Source of the DNA: Kordiimonadaceae bacterium
GTDB lineage: Bacteria > Pseudomonadota > Alphaproteobacteria > Sphingomonadales > Kordiimonadaceae
DNA length: 64,000 nucleotides
Assembly: GCA_017640725.1 (NCBI GenBank)
Contig: JAEPQB010000001.1
Coordinates: 2,004,161 to 2,068,160 of the forward strand
Reading direction: 5' to 3'
A model generated the notes under the pieces. The model was not told where the DNA came from, ran no database searches, and saw nothing but the letters and a program-made list of their open reading frames with translations. Of this stretch, positions 8,962 through 18,116 are shown piece after piece. The position numbers and the translations under genes are program-made. Numbering within the stretch: position 1 is the stretch's first letter; each line of letters opens with the position of its first letter.

Positions 8962-9698
8962 TGAACGGCATTTCCACCATCTTCCGGCGAGAGTTTGCCA
9001 GCTATTTTGCAAGCCCTGTTGCTTATGTTTTCCTGGTGATTTTCTTGATCATGCAAGGGCTTTTCACCTTTTATCTGGGCTCCTTTTATGAGCGTGAGCA
9101 AGCTGATCTAGTCGCCTTTTTCACCTACCAGCCCTGGCTTTATTTGTTCCTTATGCCATCGATCGCGATGCGGCTGTGGGCCGAGGAACGACGCTCCGGA
9201 ACGTTCGAATTATTGCTGACACTTCCCATTCCCACGCGGTCCGTTGTTGCAGGGAAATATTTGGCGGCATTGGCCTTTGCAGCGCTCGCACTTGCGCTCA
9301 CGTTCCCGATTTGGATCACCGTCAATTGGTTAGGCTCTCCCGATAACGGGGTGATTATCACTGGTTATCTGGGTTCCCTATTGATGGCGGCAGCGTACCT
9401 TGCGATTGGCGCAGCCATGTCATCGATCACAAAAAACCAAGTTGTGGCCTTTATTCTGGCGGTAACAGTTTGTTTCCTGTTTTTGGTGGCCGGGCTTCCA
9501 ATGGTGCTTGATACCGTCAGTGGATGGGCGCCAGAAGCGTTGGTTCTGGCTGTCGCTAACCTCTCATTCCTAAGCCACTTTGACAGTCTTCAAAAAGGCG
9601 TGGTGACGCTCGGGGATGTTATTTATTTCGTTGCTGTGATTGTCTTCTGGCTTTGGGTAAACCGTATCGTTATCGAGAGTAAGAGGGAGGCAGGATAA
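8961..9698 (+). CDS. ABC-2 type transporter permease, GldF-like
   Basis: A 245-residue membrane protein with six predicted helices. It opens with the FRREFASYFASPVAYVF segment typical of GldF/NosY-like ABC-2 permeases and contains a RSGTFELLLTLPIP cytoplasmic loop that contacts the ATPase in relatives. It is coupled at both ends by TAATG overlaps, to the ATPase gene upstream and the GldG-like gene downstream. It likely forms the transmembrane channel of the exporter encoded here. Confidence 0.9.
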   Translation: MNGISTIFRREFASYFASPVAYVFLVIFLIMQGLFTFYLGSFYEREQADLVAFFTYQPWLYLFLMPSIAMRLWAEERRSGTFELLLTLPIPTRSVVAGKYLAALAFAALALALTFPIWITVNWLGSPDNGVIITGYLGSLLMAAAYLAIGAAMSSITKNQVVAFILAVTVCFLFLVAGLPMVLDTVSGWAPEALVLAVANLSFLSHFDSLQKGVVTLGDVIYFVAVIVFWLWVNRIVIESKREAG

Positions 9699-11578
9699 TG
9701 CAGAAAATTGCTGAGTTTCTCTCCAAGCGGTCGACCGTGCAAATTTTGATTGCGGCGCTGGTGTTTCTGTCTGTCACGGTCATTGAGGATCGTTTCTTCC
9801 GCGGTGCCCGGCTTGATCTGACAGAAGACAGACTTTACAGCCTCTCGACTGGCACCAAGGATTTGCTGGGTGACTATGACGAGCCCATTACGCTTGATTT
9901 TTACTTTTCCAAGTCACTGGCAACACCCTTCCCTCAGCTTCTAGCTTACGGCAAGCGCGTCGAAGATTTGCTGCGTGCGTTCGAGGCGGTGAACCCGGCC
10001 AATGTGCAGCTCTCCATCATTGACCCAGAAGCCTTTTCTGAGGAAGAGGACGAGGCGGTGGTGTTAGGCCTTCGCGGTATTCCGCTATCGGACGGCTCTA
10101 CGCTGTATATGGGACTGTCTGCCACCAACGCGCTTGATGGTGAAGCGATCATTCCTTTCTTCGCAGAAGAACGGGAGAAATTTCTCGAGTATGACCTCGT
10201 GAAATTGCTGGCGACGCTTGATACTGAAAGTCGTCGCACGCTCTCGCTTTTAACAACGCTGCCCATGCAATTTGGGCCCGGCGGTCCGCAAGCGATGATG
10301 GCGGGGCAAGCGCAGCCCTATGTGCTGTATGAGCAGCTTTTTGACTTTTTTGATGTTCAGGATCTGGCGCCTGATTTCACCGAAATTCCGGCGGAAACCG
10401 ATGTACTGATGATCGTGCACCCACCTGAACTGAATGAAGACCAACTGTTCGCCATTGACCAATATGTGCTTAAGGGCGGAAAAACGCTGGTATTCCTTGA
10501 CCCGCACTCAGAGGCGATGAACCCACGCGCGACTGTCGCGTCGCCCAGCTCATTGGGGCCGCTATTGAACGCATGGGGTGTCGACATGCCTGAAGGTCAG
10601 GTGGTTGGCGATGCCTCCCTCGCCCAGCGCGTGCAAATGGGTGGCTTTGGGCCTGACTCGATCAAAGATTATGTTTTCTGGCTCTCTGTAAACGACAGTT
10701 TTCTATCTTCTTCGGACGTCGTGACCGGCGCCATCAACAATCTGAACTTCGCGAGTGCCGGTGTCTTGAGACAAACTGAAGACGCAACCACCAGCCTTGA
10801 TCCACTTGTGACCACCAGTGCGGCATCCGCTTTGTATGAAGCGTCGCGGGCTGTTGGTATCCCGGACCCAGACAGCTTGCTGCGTGATATGGTGCCGACA
10901 GGTGAAACATATATTCTTTCTGGCCGCGTGCAGGGCACAGCCCAATCAGCCTTCCGTGACCGGGTCGCTGAGGCTGTTGTTGCTGCTGGAACGGATACAG
11001 CAAACGCACCTGTGGCGTCGGGCAACATCAATATCGTCGTCACCACGGACACAGACCTGTTCGACGATCGTTTTTGGGTTCAGCTTCAGGATATGCTCGG
11101 TCAGCGTATTGCTGTTCCCCTTGCAGGCAATGGCAGTTTTGTCTTGAACCTTGCGGACCATATCTCTGGCTCCGACGCATTGTTAGGTCTTCGTGGCCGC
11201 GGTATTTCAAAACGGCCTTTTGACAAAGTGGACGAATTGCGGCGGGAAGCCGAGGCCAAATACCTCGTAGAAGAGGAAGAGTTGCAAAACCAGTTAACCG
11301 AGACCGAAGCTCGGATCGCAGCGCTTGAAAACCAAAACCCGGATGGATCTGCCGTGCTGTCTGTGGAACAAGAGGCCGAGATCGAGCTCTTTCGCACGCA
11401 GCTTCTGGAAACGCGGAAAGCGCTGCGTGAAGTGAAACGGAATCTGCGCCAGGATATTGAAAACCTGGGTGACTGGTTGGCCTTCATCAATATCGCATTC
11501 ATGCCGCTGCTGATTGTGCTTTATGTGTTGGTTCGACTTATGTTACGTCGCAGCAAACGGACCCACAGATTCCTATAG
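9698..11578 (+). CDS. GldG-family ABC transporter auxiliary protein
   Basis: A 626-residue protein. An N-terminal membrane helix (about residues 13-28) is followed by LDLTEDRLYSLS, a motif of the GldG/ABC_transp_aux family. A large extracytoplasmic region resembles a periplasmic sensing or binding domain. A coiled-coil stretch lies near residues 515-595, and the final helix (AFMPLLIVLYVLVRLML) is followed by a basic tail. This family partners with GldA/GldF ATPase and permease subunits, and the start overlaps the permease stop. Its exact role in transport is unknown. Confidence 0.85.
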   Translation: MQKIAEFLSKRSTVQILIAALVFLSVTVIEDRFFRGARLDLTEDRLYSLSTGTKDLLGDYDEPITLDFYFSKSLATPFPQLLAYGKRVEDLLRAFEAVNPANVQLSIIDPEAFSEEEDEAVVLGLRGIPLSDGSTLYMGLSATNALDGEAIIPFFAEEREKFLEYDLVKLLATLDTESRRTLSLLTTLPMQFGPGGPQAMMAGQAQPYVLYEQLFDFFDVQDLAPDFTEIPAETDVLMIVHPPELNEDQLFAIDQYVLKGGKTLVFLDPHSEAMNPRATVASPSSLGPLLNAWGVDMPEGQVVGDASLAQRVQMGGFGPDSIKDYVFWLSVNDSFLSSSDVVTGAINNLNFASAGVLRQTEDATTSLDPLVTTSAASALYEASRAVGIPDPDSLLRDMVPTGETYILSGRVQGTAQSAFRDRVAEAVVAAGTDTANAPVASGNINIVVTTDTDLFDDRFWVQLQDMLGQRIAVPLAGNGSFVLNLADHISGSDALLGLRGRGISKRPFDKVDELRREAEAKYLVEEEELQNQLTETEARIAALENQNPDGSAVLSVEQEAEIELFRTQLLETRKALREVKRNLRQDIENLGDWLAFINIAFMPLLIVLYVLVRLMLRRSKRTHRFL

Positions 11579-11593
11579 TAGGTAACGAACCTC

Positions 11594-12637
11594 ATGTCTG
11601 AACGCATGACCAATATTCTTGGCTATCTCACACTTGCTGCGATTTTGGCAGCTATTTGGATCCTATTTGGCGAAGACCCAGCGCGCGAGCAGGGTGCGCG
11701 CGGTGAGCGAACGTTCGCAGGACTGGCCGAGCGCGTGAACGAGACGGCCGGCATTACACTAAGCCAAGGCGATGAGCAGTTGGTTGTGTCGCGAAACGAT
11801 GATGCCTGGCAGGTGGATAACCGAGGCGGTTACCCGGCTGACGCAGACAAAGTGCGTGCGTTGCTTCGTGGTTTTGCGCGCTCTGAGCGCAGGGAACCCA
11901 AAACCGCAAATCCTGCAAGATTTGATACGCTTGAGCTCGGCGAAGCTGCGACAGCCGTGACCCTCGTCGACGAAACCGGGGGCACGCTTTTGTCGGTTCG
12001 CGTGGGCAAACGCAAAGAAGGTGGTAGCGGTCGCTCCCTCACATTTGTTTTTCAGGAAACGGACACCCGGGCATGGCTGGTCAGCGGCATTGAAGATGTC
12101 GCGGTCGACGCGGCCAAATGGCTGAGCTCAGACCTTCTCGATATTGCTGAACAGCGGGTGCAGTCTGTGACGCTGAATGATGTGACCCTGTCGCGTGGAC
12201 TTGGTGGGCAAGACTATGAAGTTGTCGGTTTGACAGAGGGTGAAACAGCGGTTGCAGGTTACAAACGGTCAGAGCCTGCGCGCACGTTTGCTGGACTTGA
12301 CCTTTCAGATGTGGAGCAAACCGCCAATCCTTTGATGGAACCATCGGGCAACGGCGCGCTTCAAACTCACGACGGTTTACGCGTCAGCTTCACACTGTTT
12401 GATCATAACGACGCCATTTGGGCACAGCTGGAAGCTGACTATGACGCAGCGCGTGCAGAAGACGGTGAAGCGGGCGAATTGCCCCAAGCACCGGCAGACG
12501 GTGTTGCAGAGGCAGCGGCATTGAATAAGAAGTTTCGTGGATGGTTGTTCAAATTATCCAGCTTTGATGCAGATATATTGAAACAAAAACGCAGCGATTT
12601 TATTGAATCTGACGTGTCAGACGCAGCTGCCTCTTGA
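11594..12637 (+). CDS. DUF4340 domain-containing protein
   Basis: A 347-residue protein with one N-terminal membrane anchor (ILGYLTLAAILAAIWILF). DUF4340-like repeats follow, in which a short beta segment precedes a W-x-V or W-L-V core (DAWQVDNRGGYPADADKV, RAWLVSG). The family regularly follows GldG-type genes and is thought to be a periplasmic or surface partner of the exporter; function is unknown. Start is 15 bases after the GldG-like stop. Its stop overlaps the predicted heat-shock-type promoter of htpG. Confidence 0.75.
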   Translation: MSERMTNILGYLTLAAILAAIWILFGEDPAREQGARGERTFAGLAERVNETAGITLSQGDEQLVVSRNDDAWQVDNRGGYPADADKVRALLRGFARSERREPKTANPARFDTLELGEAATAVTLVDETGGTLLSVRVGKRKEGGSGRSLTFVFQETDTRAWLVSGIEDVAVDAAKWLSSDLLDIAEQRVQSVTLNDVTLSRGLGGQDYEVVGLTEGETAVAGYKRSEPARTFAGLDLSDVEQTANPLMEPSGNGALQTHDGLRVSFTLFDHNDAIWAQLEADYDAARAEDGEAGELPQAPADGVAEAAALNKKFRGWLFKLSSFDADILKQKRSDFIESDVSDAAAS

Positions 12638-12660
12638 CGGGCACGATTCCTTCCCTAAAT
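12633..12660 (+). promoter_or_regulatory. Possible RpoH-type promoter of htpG
   Basis: CTTGAC at 12633-12638 and CCCTAAAT at 12653-12660 resemble the -35 (CTTGA) and -10 (CCCCATTT-like) elements of heat-shock sigma factor promoters. The match is partial, and the call rests also on htpG being a classic member of that regulon. It overlaps the stop codon of the upstream gene. Confidence 0.35.
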
Positions 12661-12749
12661 CAGGGTCAACAATAGGGCTGGCGGGTATTCAACCCGTCCA
12701 ATCTGGCTGCAGTAATGGGCGCAGCCAAGAGTAGTGAGAGATATCAGTT

Positions 12750-14651
12750 ATGAGCGAGCAAAAAGAAACGCAAGCTGGCGAAACGCGGGGGTTTGAGGCA
12801 GAGGTTTCGCGCCTGCTGCACATGATGGTTCATTCGGTCTATTCAGACCGCGAAATCTTCTTGCGGGAATTGATTTCCAATGCGTCTGATGCGTGTGACA
12901 AACTGCGGTATGCGGGCCTGACGCAGGCGGAGCTCCTGAAAGATAATGGCGAGTTCGGCATTTCAATCACCGTGGACGCTAACGCCAAGACGCTGGTGGT
13001 TGCCGACAACGGCATTGGCATGAGCAAAGAAGACCTCATTGAAAACCTAGGCACCATCGCGCGCTCTGGCACAGCTAAATTTGTTGACCAGCTCACGGGT
13101 GACAGCAAAACCGATATGCAGCTCATTGGGCAGTTCGGTGTTGGTTTTTATTCGGTGTTTATGGTTGCTGATAATGTTGAGGTTATCACCCGCAGGGCGG
13201 GCGAGGCAGATGCGTGGAGCTGGACCAGTAAGGGCGAAGGCTCTTATGAAATAACACCAGCTGAGAAAGTAAACTCCGGCACTGAAATTCGCCTGCACCT
13301 GAAGGATGACGCCGAAGAATTTACCGAGCAGCACCGCCTGCAGTCGATCGTGACCAAATATAGCGACCATATTGCGGTACCAATTACGCTTGCGATCAAA
13401 GGCAAAGAAGAAGCGGACGCTGAGCCCAAGATCGTGAATGAGGGCTCTGCGATCTGGACGCGCAACAAGTCTGATATCACTGAAGAGCAATATGCGGAGT
13501 TTTACCGCAGCGCGGGCCACGCATTTGATGACCCTGCTATGACCCTGCACTATAAAGCTGAGGGCATGCAGGAATATACGGTACTGCTGTTTGTGCCAAC
13601 CAAACAACCAATGGATCTGTTTGACCCGGCCCGCAAAAACCGCGTGAAACTGTATGTGAAGCGCGTGTTCATCTCTGACGATAGCGCCGATTTGCTGCCG
13701 GGCTGGCTGCGCTTTATGCGGGGTGTTGTCGACAGTCAGGACCTGCCGCTGAACATCAGCCGCGAAATGCTGCAGAACAACCCAACCATGGCACGCATGT
13801 CGAAAGCGATCACCAAACGGGTGATCAGTGAATTCGAGAAGCTTGCCAAGAAAGACAACGAAAAATTCCTGTCGCTCTGGTCGGAGTTCGGCCCCGTCAT
13901 TAAAGAAGGCATCTATGAGGATCATGAGCGCCGTGACGCGCTCCTCAAGCTTGCGCACTTCCGCTCTACGGGTACAGACGGTTGGACAACACTGACCGAC
14001 TATGTCGAGCGCATGAAAGACAAACAGTCTGCCATTTATTATATCACCGGCACGGACGCTGATGCTGTAGCGCGCAGTCCGCAGCTTGAAGGGTTCCGCT
14101 CGCGCGGCATCGAGGTACTGCTGCTCTCCGACCCGGTGGACGAGTTCTGGATCCAGATGGCACCAGACTTTGACGGCAAGCCGTTCAAGTCCATCACGCG
14201 CGGTGACAGTGATCTGAAGGACATCGCTGAAGAAAAGTCGGACGACGAGAAAAAAGAAAGTGCGAGCGAAGGCGATTTGGTGACCCTAACCACTTTGATG
14301 AAAGAAGTGCTGGGTGAGCGCGTATCTGATGTGCGCACGACCGACCGTCTGACCGACACATCCGCCTGTTTGGTGGCGAGCGACGCTGGCATGGACATGC
14401 ACCTGGAACGCATTCTGAAGGCGCACAATCAGTTGGATCAGGTCACGGCCAAAGTGCTGGAGGTGAACCCGTCGCACCCGCTTATTCGCAGGCTTGCAGA
14501 AAAGTCGAACGAAAAAGGCGCGATTGATGCGCTCGCTGACCCCGTGCTGCTGATCCTTGATCAGGCCAAAATTCTGGAAGGTGATGCGCTCGAAGATGCC
14601 AGCGCCTTTGCGCGCCGGTTGTCGTCAGCGATGGAACGCGGTCTGGCGTAA
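12750..14651 (+). CDS. htpG: Molecular chaperone HtpG (Hsp90)
   Basis: A 633-residue Hsp90-family ATPase. The N-terminal GHKL ATP-binding domain contains RELISNASDACDKLR, DNGIGM and GQFGVGFYS. The middle domain contains LPLNISREMLQNN, with the ATPase-stimulating arginine. The C-terminal dimerisation domain ends near ...SSAMERGLA. Length is normal for HtpG, and it acts in cytosolic protein folding under stress. It stands alone, with a candidate heat-shock promoter upstream and a terminator at 14678-14706. Confidence 0.97.
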   Translation: MSEQKETQAGETRGFEAEVSRLLHMMVHSVYSDREIFLRELISNASDACDKLRYAGLTQAELLKDNGEFGISITVDANAKTLVVADNGIGMSKEDLIENLGTIARSGTAKFVDQLTGDSKTDMQLIGQFGVGFYSVFMVADNVEVITRRAGEADAWSWTSKGEGSYEITPAEKVNSGTEIRLHLKDDAEEFTEQHRLQSIVTKYSDHIAVPITLAIKGKEEADAEPKIVNEGSAIWTRNKSDITEEQYAEFYRSAGHAFDDPAMTLHYKAEGMQEYTVLLFVPTKQPMDLFDPARKNRVKLYVKRVFISDDSADLLPGWLRFMRGVVDSQDLPLNISREMLQNNPTMARMSKAITKRVISEFEKLAKKDNEKFLSLWSEFGPVIKEGIYEDHERRDALLKLAHFRSTGTDGWTTLTDYVERMKDKQSAIYYITGTDADAVARSPQLEGFRSRGIEVLLLSDPVDEFWIQMAPDFDGKPFKSITRGDSDLKDIAEEKSDDEKKESASEGDLVTLTTLMKEVLGERVSDVRTTDRLTDTSACLVASDAGMDMHLERILKAHNQLDQVTAKVLEVNPSHPLIRRLAEKSNEKGAIDALADPVLLILDQAKILEGDALEDASAFARRLSSAMERGLA

Positions 14652-14677
14652 AAAATTTCGAATTTCGGAAACTGAAA

Positions 14678-14706
14678 GGGCGGTGACTTTGGTTGCCGCC
14701 TTTTTT
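14678..14706 (+). terminator. Rho-independent terminator of htpG
   Basis: GGCGG and CCGCC arms (about 14679-14683 and 14696-14700) surround a loop rich in T and G and are followed by TTTTTTG. It sits 27 bases after the htpG stop, in front of a convergent minus-strand gene. Confidence 0.75.
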
Positions 14707-14729
14707 GCGCGCAGATTAGGGCAAATACT

Positions 14730-16037
14730 TCAACTTTTCAGTTTCCGGATTTTCACACCGGTTATCTGGTTTTTGCTGCGCGAGGTTACCTCAAAGCGAA
14801 ACCCGTGAAACTCATAGCGACTGCCAACAATCGGGATGGTTTCTGCCTCATAAATCAAAAGACCCGCCACCGTCGTCGCGTGTTCATCGGGCAAGTGCCA
14901 GTCGAACATGCGATTGACGTCGCGAATGGTGACCGATCCTTCCGCCATCACCGTACCATCATTGAAGCTGCGCACGCCAGGCAGGTCGAAGTCATGCTCG
15001 TCCGCAATGTCGCCAACGATTTCTTCAAGTATATCCTCAAGCGTCACCAGACCCTGAATGTCGCCGTATTCGTCCACGACCAGCGCGAAGTGTGACTTGC
15101 GCTCCAGAAATGCGTTTAATTGCTCCTTCAGGCTTGTGGTCTCTGGCACAAACCAGGGTTTGTTCATAATGCGTTTGACATTGAAGCGGTGCATCTGCCC
15201 ACCAGCCCGCCGAAGTGCGCGCAAGACATCTTTTGCGTGCAAAACGCCAACAATGTTCTCCGGCTCATCTTCAAAAAGTGGCAGCCGCGTATAGGGGCTG
15301 CGCACAACGGCTGCAATGATTTCGTCGGTTGGGGCGTTCACATCCAGCATCTGCATGCTTTTGCGGTGCAGCATCACATCTTCAATGGTGACTTCCTCGA
15401 GGTCGAGGATGGAGCCGAGCATATGCTGCTCTTCCTTGACGATCCCGCCTTCCTGGCGATGCAGGTCAATCGCGCCGCGAATTTCTTCCTGTGCGGACAG
15501 CGCATTGTCGATGGAAGAAATATCAACGCCAAAAAGCTTCAGGGTCATGCGCACAATCTGCTGCACCAGTGCCACTATCGGGGCAAACAAAAACACCACA
15601 AACCGGATAACTGACGAGACACCCAGGGCCATGCGCTCCGTGTTGGCAATGGCATAGGACTTTGGCAGCACTTCGGCAAAAATCAGGACCAAAGCGGTCA
15701 TAACCGCGGTGGCAATAAACACGCCTTCGTCCCCCATGATCGACAGGAACAGGCTGGTTGCCAGCGCAGACGCCAGGATATTAACGAGGTTGTTGCCAAG
15801 CAAGATGGCGCCGATCAGCCGCTCTTTGTCATCGATCAGGTTTGAAACGCGCTTTGCTCTTTTATCACCATGCTTCGCCATATGGTGAATACGTGCCTTG
15901 GAGGCGGCAGTGAGCGCTGTTTCAGAGCCTGAAAAAAGCCCCGACAACAAAAGCAGGAAAAAGATGATGCCAGTGGTTACCCAAAATTCGGTGTTGAATA
16001 TTTCGGCGGCTTCCATGACCGCGATGTCCTCTCTCAT
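14730..16037 (-). CDS. CNNM/CBS-domain membrane protein (CorC/HlyC/TlyC family)
   Basis: A 435-residue protein. An N-terminal CNNM (DUF21) membrane domain of about three to four helices (SGLFSGSETALTAASKARI is its hallmark) precedes two CBS domains (about 215-335). A C-terminal CorC/HlyC ion-transport-associated domain (SVTIRDVNRMFDWHLPD onward) completes it. Relatives take part in Mg/Co homeostasis or efflux; the haemolysin names are historical. The ATG at 16037 has a poor ribosome-binding site. The internal ATG at 16016 follows AGAGGACA and is a reasonable alternative. It is downstream of aroK and aroB with only 6 bases after aroB, so probably in the same operon. Confidence 0.88.
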   Translation of the reverse strand: MREDIAVMEAAEIFNTEFWVTTGIIFFLLLLSGLFSGSETALTAASKARIHHMAKHGDKRAKRVSNLIDDKERLIGAILLGNNLVNILASALATSLFLSIMGDEGVFIATAVMTALVLIFAEVLPKSYAIANTERMALGVSSVIRFVVFLFAPIVALVQQIVRMTLKLFGVDISSIDNALSAQEEIRGAIDLHRQEGGIVKEEQHMLGSILDLEEVTIEDVMLHRKSMQMLDVNAPTDEIIAAVVRSPYTRLPLFEDEPENIVGVLHAKDVLRALRRAGGQMHRFNVKRIMNKPWFVPETTSLKEQLNAFLERKSHFALVVDEYGDIQGLVTLEDILEEIVGDIADEHDFDLPGVRSFNDGTVMAEGSVTIRDVNRMFDWHLPDEHATTVAGLLIYEAETIPIVGSRYEFHGFRFEVTSRSKNQITGVKIRKLKS

Positions 16038-16043
16038 TAACTG

Positions 16044-17177
16044 CTAGGCGTCCAGGGAATCTTGGAGAACGGCCTTGATAATTTCAAGGTCTACACCTCT
16101 ATGCATTGCCGCAGTGCCGATACCACCCAAAATGAAACCAATGGTGCCAGCTTCGACTTTTTTGTCTTTCCCCATATGCGCAAGAAGGTCTTCTGCTGAG
16201 CAAGCGAGGCCAATATCGCCAGCGGATGTTCTCATGCCGACACTGTCAAAATGCTCTTTAACTCGCACATGTTCGTTTGGCGACGCTAGCCCCAGCCGGA
16301 CTGACGCATCAAGCGCTATGACCATGCCTATCGCGACGGCTTCACCGTGCAACAGTTTGCCTGAATAGCCACATTCAGCCTCAAGCGCGTGCCCAAATGT
16401 ATGACCCAGATTGAGAAGTGCCCGCTTTCCCGCTTCGCGCTCATCTTCTGCAACGACACGGGCTTTGGCGCGGCAGGAATGTGCAATTGCGTTTGTACGC
16501 AAAACCTGGGTTTCTTCGCTGTTGGCGTCTGAAACAATGTCTGCGCCATTATCTTCCAACCATGCGAAAAACTCAGGGTCATCTATGACACCGTATTTTA
16601 CGACTTCCGCATAACCGGCGAGTAGTTCCCGTCGAGGCAGAGTATTCAGGGTGTTGGTGTCAATCAGCACGGCTTTGGGCTGGTAGAATGCGCCGACCAG
16701 GTTTTTGCCATGCGCTGTGTTGATACCTGTTTTGCCGCCAACCGAACTGTCCACCTGCGAAAGCAGGGTGGTTGGGATCTGCACAAAATCAATACCGCGC
16801 AAAATGGTGGATGCGGCAAAGCCGGCCAAGTCGCCGATGACACCCCCGCCAAACGCAACAAGGACGTCAGAACGTTCGATGCCGGTTCCCAGAATATCAC
16901 CAACCAGGCGCTCCAGAACGGAGAAGCTCTTGCTGGTCTCGCCTGGTTCCTGAACGAACCAGTGGCTTTCTATGTTACTCGCCGCCAGAGCTGTTTTCAG
17001 TGTGTCGCCGTGATGCGCGATGACATTTTTCTCGCTGACGACAAAAACACGTCTGTTCTTGATAAAAGGAAGCAGAATTTCGCCAGCGCGATCAAGCAAG
17101 CCAGCGCCAATGTGAATATCATAAGCGCGCTCGCCCAGCGCGACGGCCACTTTACTGGCTGGCGTGGCATCAGACAT
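16044..17177 (-). CDS. aroB: 3-dehydroquinate synthase
   Basis: A 377-residue enzyme that converts DAHP to 3-dehydroquinate, the second step of the shikimate pathway, with NAD and a divalent metal. Visible signatures are VALGERAYDIHIG, the nucleotide-binding GGGVIGDLAGFAAS, QIPTTLLSQVDSSVGGKTG with its catalytic lysine, and the metal-site histidines in NLGHTFGHALE and HGEAVAIGM. Its start overlaps the end of aroK by 8 bases, so translation is coupled. aroK followed by aroB is a standard proteobacterial arrangement. Confidence 0.97.
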   Translation of the reverse strand: MSDATPASKVAVALGERAYDIHIGAGLLDRAGEILLPFIKNRRVFVVSEKNVIAHHGDTLKTALAASNIESHWFVQEPGETSKSFSVLERLVGDILGTGIERSDVLVAFGGGVIGDLAGFAASTILRGIDFVQIPTTLLSQVDSSVGGKTGINTAHGKNLVGAFYQPKAVLIDTNTLNTLPRRELLAGYAEVVKYGVIDDPEFFAWLEDNGADIVSDANSEETQVLRTNAIAHSCRAKARVVAEDEREAGKRALLNLGHTFGHALEAECGYSGKLLHGEAVAIGMVIALDASVRLGLASPNEHVRVKEHFDSVGMRTSAGDIGLACSAEDLLAHMGKDKKVEAGTIGFILGGIGTAAMHRGVDLEIIKAVLQDSLDA

Positions 17178-17754
17178 TGACTAAGTCTCTTTGTTCTAAG
17201 GCTGCAATGATGGCGTCAACAACTTCATCGTGCGGACCATCAGATGACTGAATATGAATGTCGGCCTCCGCATAGATTGGACCCCGCTCTTGAAGCAATT
17301 TCTTCAAAATATCTTCCGGGTCACCGTTTTTGAGAAGCGGACGTGTGTCGCGTCGGCCGGTGCGCTCAACAAGGACTTGAAGCGTAGCGTCCAGCCATAT
17401 CGTGATGGCTTCGCTCTTCATCAATTCTCTGGTTTCGTCATTTATGAATGCACCACCACCGGTTGCCAGCACGCGGGAAGGTCCGCCCATAAGCCTTGCA
17501 ATGACACGGCGCTCGCCAGCACGAAAATACTCTTCGCCGTAGGTTTCAAATATTTCACCCACGGACATTTGAGCAGCCTTTTCTATCTCGAAATCAGAGT
17601 CAGCAAACTCCAGTCCCAGCTTTTTGGCTAGTCGACGCCCTACAGTGGTTTTGCCAGCTCCCATCAAACCAACAAGCACAATTGTCTTGTCAGATTTGGG
17701 GCTGGCGGTATCCGCTTTCAGGCCTGCTTCATTTTCGTGTGCGGTCATGGACAT
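17170..17754 (-). CDS. aroK: Shikimate kinase
   Basis: A 194-residue P-loop kinase that phosphorylates shikimate at O3. It shows Walker A GLMGAGKTTVGRRLAKKLG, the shikimate-binding DSD motif in FADSDFEIE, GEEYFRAGERRVI and ATGGGAF, and the lid arginine in ERTGRRDTRPLL. An extension of about 20 residues precedes the domain. It is first gene of the minus-strand aroK-aroB-CorC-like unit. The promoter must lie in the 219-base divergent gap toward the 46-residue membrane protein gene, but I could not pin it down. Confidence 0.96.
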   Translation of the reverse strand: MSMTAHENEAGLKADTASPKSDKTIVLVGLMGAGKTTVGRRLAKKLGLEFADSDFEIEKAAQMSVGEIFETYGEEYFRAGERRVIARLMGGPSRVLATGGGAFINDETRELMKSEAITIWLDATLQVLVERTGRRDTRPLLKNGDPEDILKKLLQERGPIYAEADIHIQSSDGPHDEVVDAIIAALEQRDLVNV

Positions 17755-17973
17755 ACGCTCACTTACTAGCAGAGTGTGGTGCGCTTAAAAGCTTTTTCGA
17801 CAGCAATCTAAGAATTACAGCTCATTGCACCACAATTTGGACACCAATTGAGGAGATATTATCCATGTGCGGCGACAGAATAAGCTTTTTGCTTGCTGGA
17901 CTTGGATGTCTGCGCCGCCTATAACCTCATTAGCTTTGAGAGTATGTAACAGAGTCGTCAAGGAACATCCTGA

Positions 17974-18114
17974 ATGTCAAAAGTGACACAGATTATTATT
18001 GCCGCTGCTGCCCTCGCAATCGTAGGGGGTGGCGTGTTTTTGATGACGTGGGATATTCCGGCGCCATCTGAAAAAGTAACAAAGACATTGAGCAACGATC
18101 GCTTTCCTTCTTAA
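17974..18114 (+). CDS. 46-residue single-pass membrane microprotein
   Basis: An ATG preceded by AAGGAAC opens a 46-codon frame. The product has one hydrophobic helix (IIIAAAALAIVGGGVFLM), a WDIPAP segment just after it, and NDRFPS at the C terminus. The layout (N-in membrane anchor, W-D-I-P-x-P, then R-F-P at the end) matches small uncharacterised proteins that I recall at this position in alphaproteobacterial genomes; that is memory, not a search. It ends 2 bases before the start of the 718-residue exported protein gene, so the two are probably translated from one mRNA. Confidence 0.7.
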   Translation: MSKVTQIIIAAAALAIVGGGVFLMTWDIPAPSEKVTKTLSNDRFPS

Positions 18115-18116
18115 TT

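Noticed and set aside
8310..9101. 263-codon minus-strand frame opposite the GldA-like gene
   Set aside because: Antisense to a clear ABC ATPase, with no family match or start signal.
13047..13958. 303-codon minus-strand frame inside htpG
   Set aside because: It lies wholly antisense to the strongly supported htpG and has no recognisable motif or ribosome-binding site; third-position composition of htpG explains the lack of stops.
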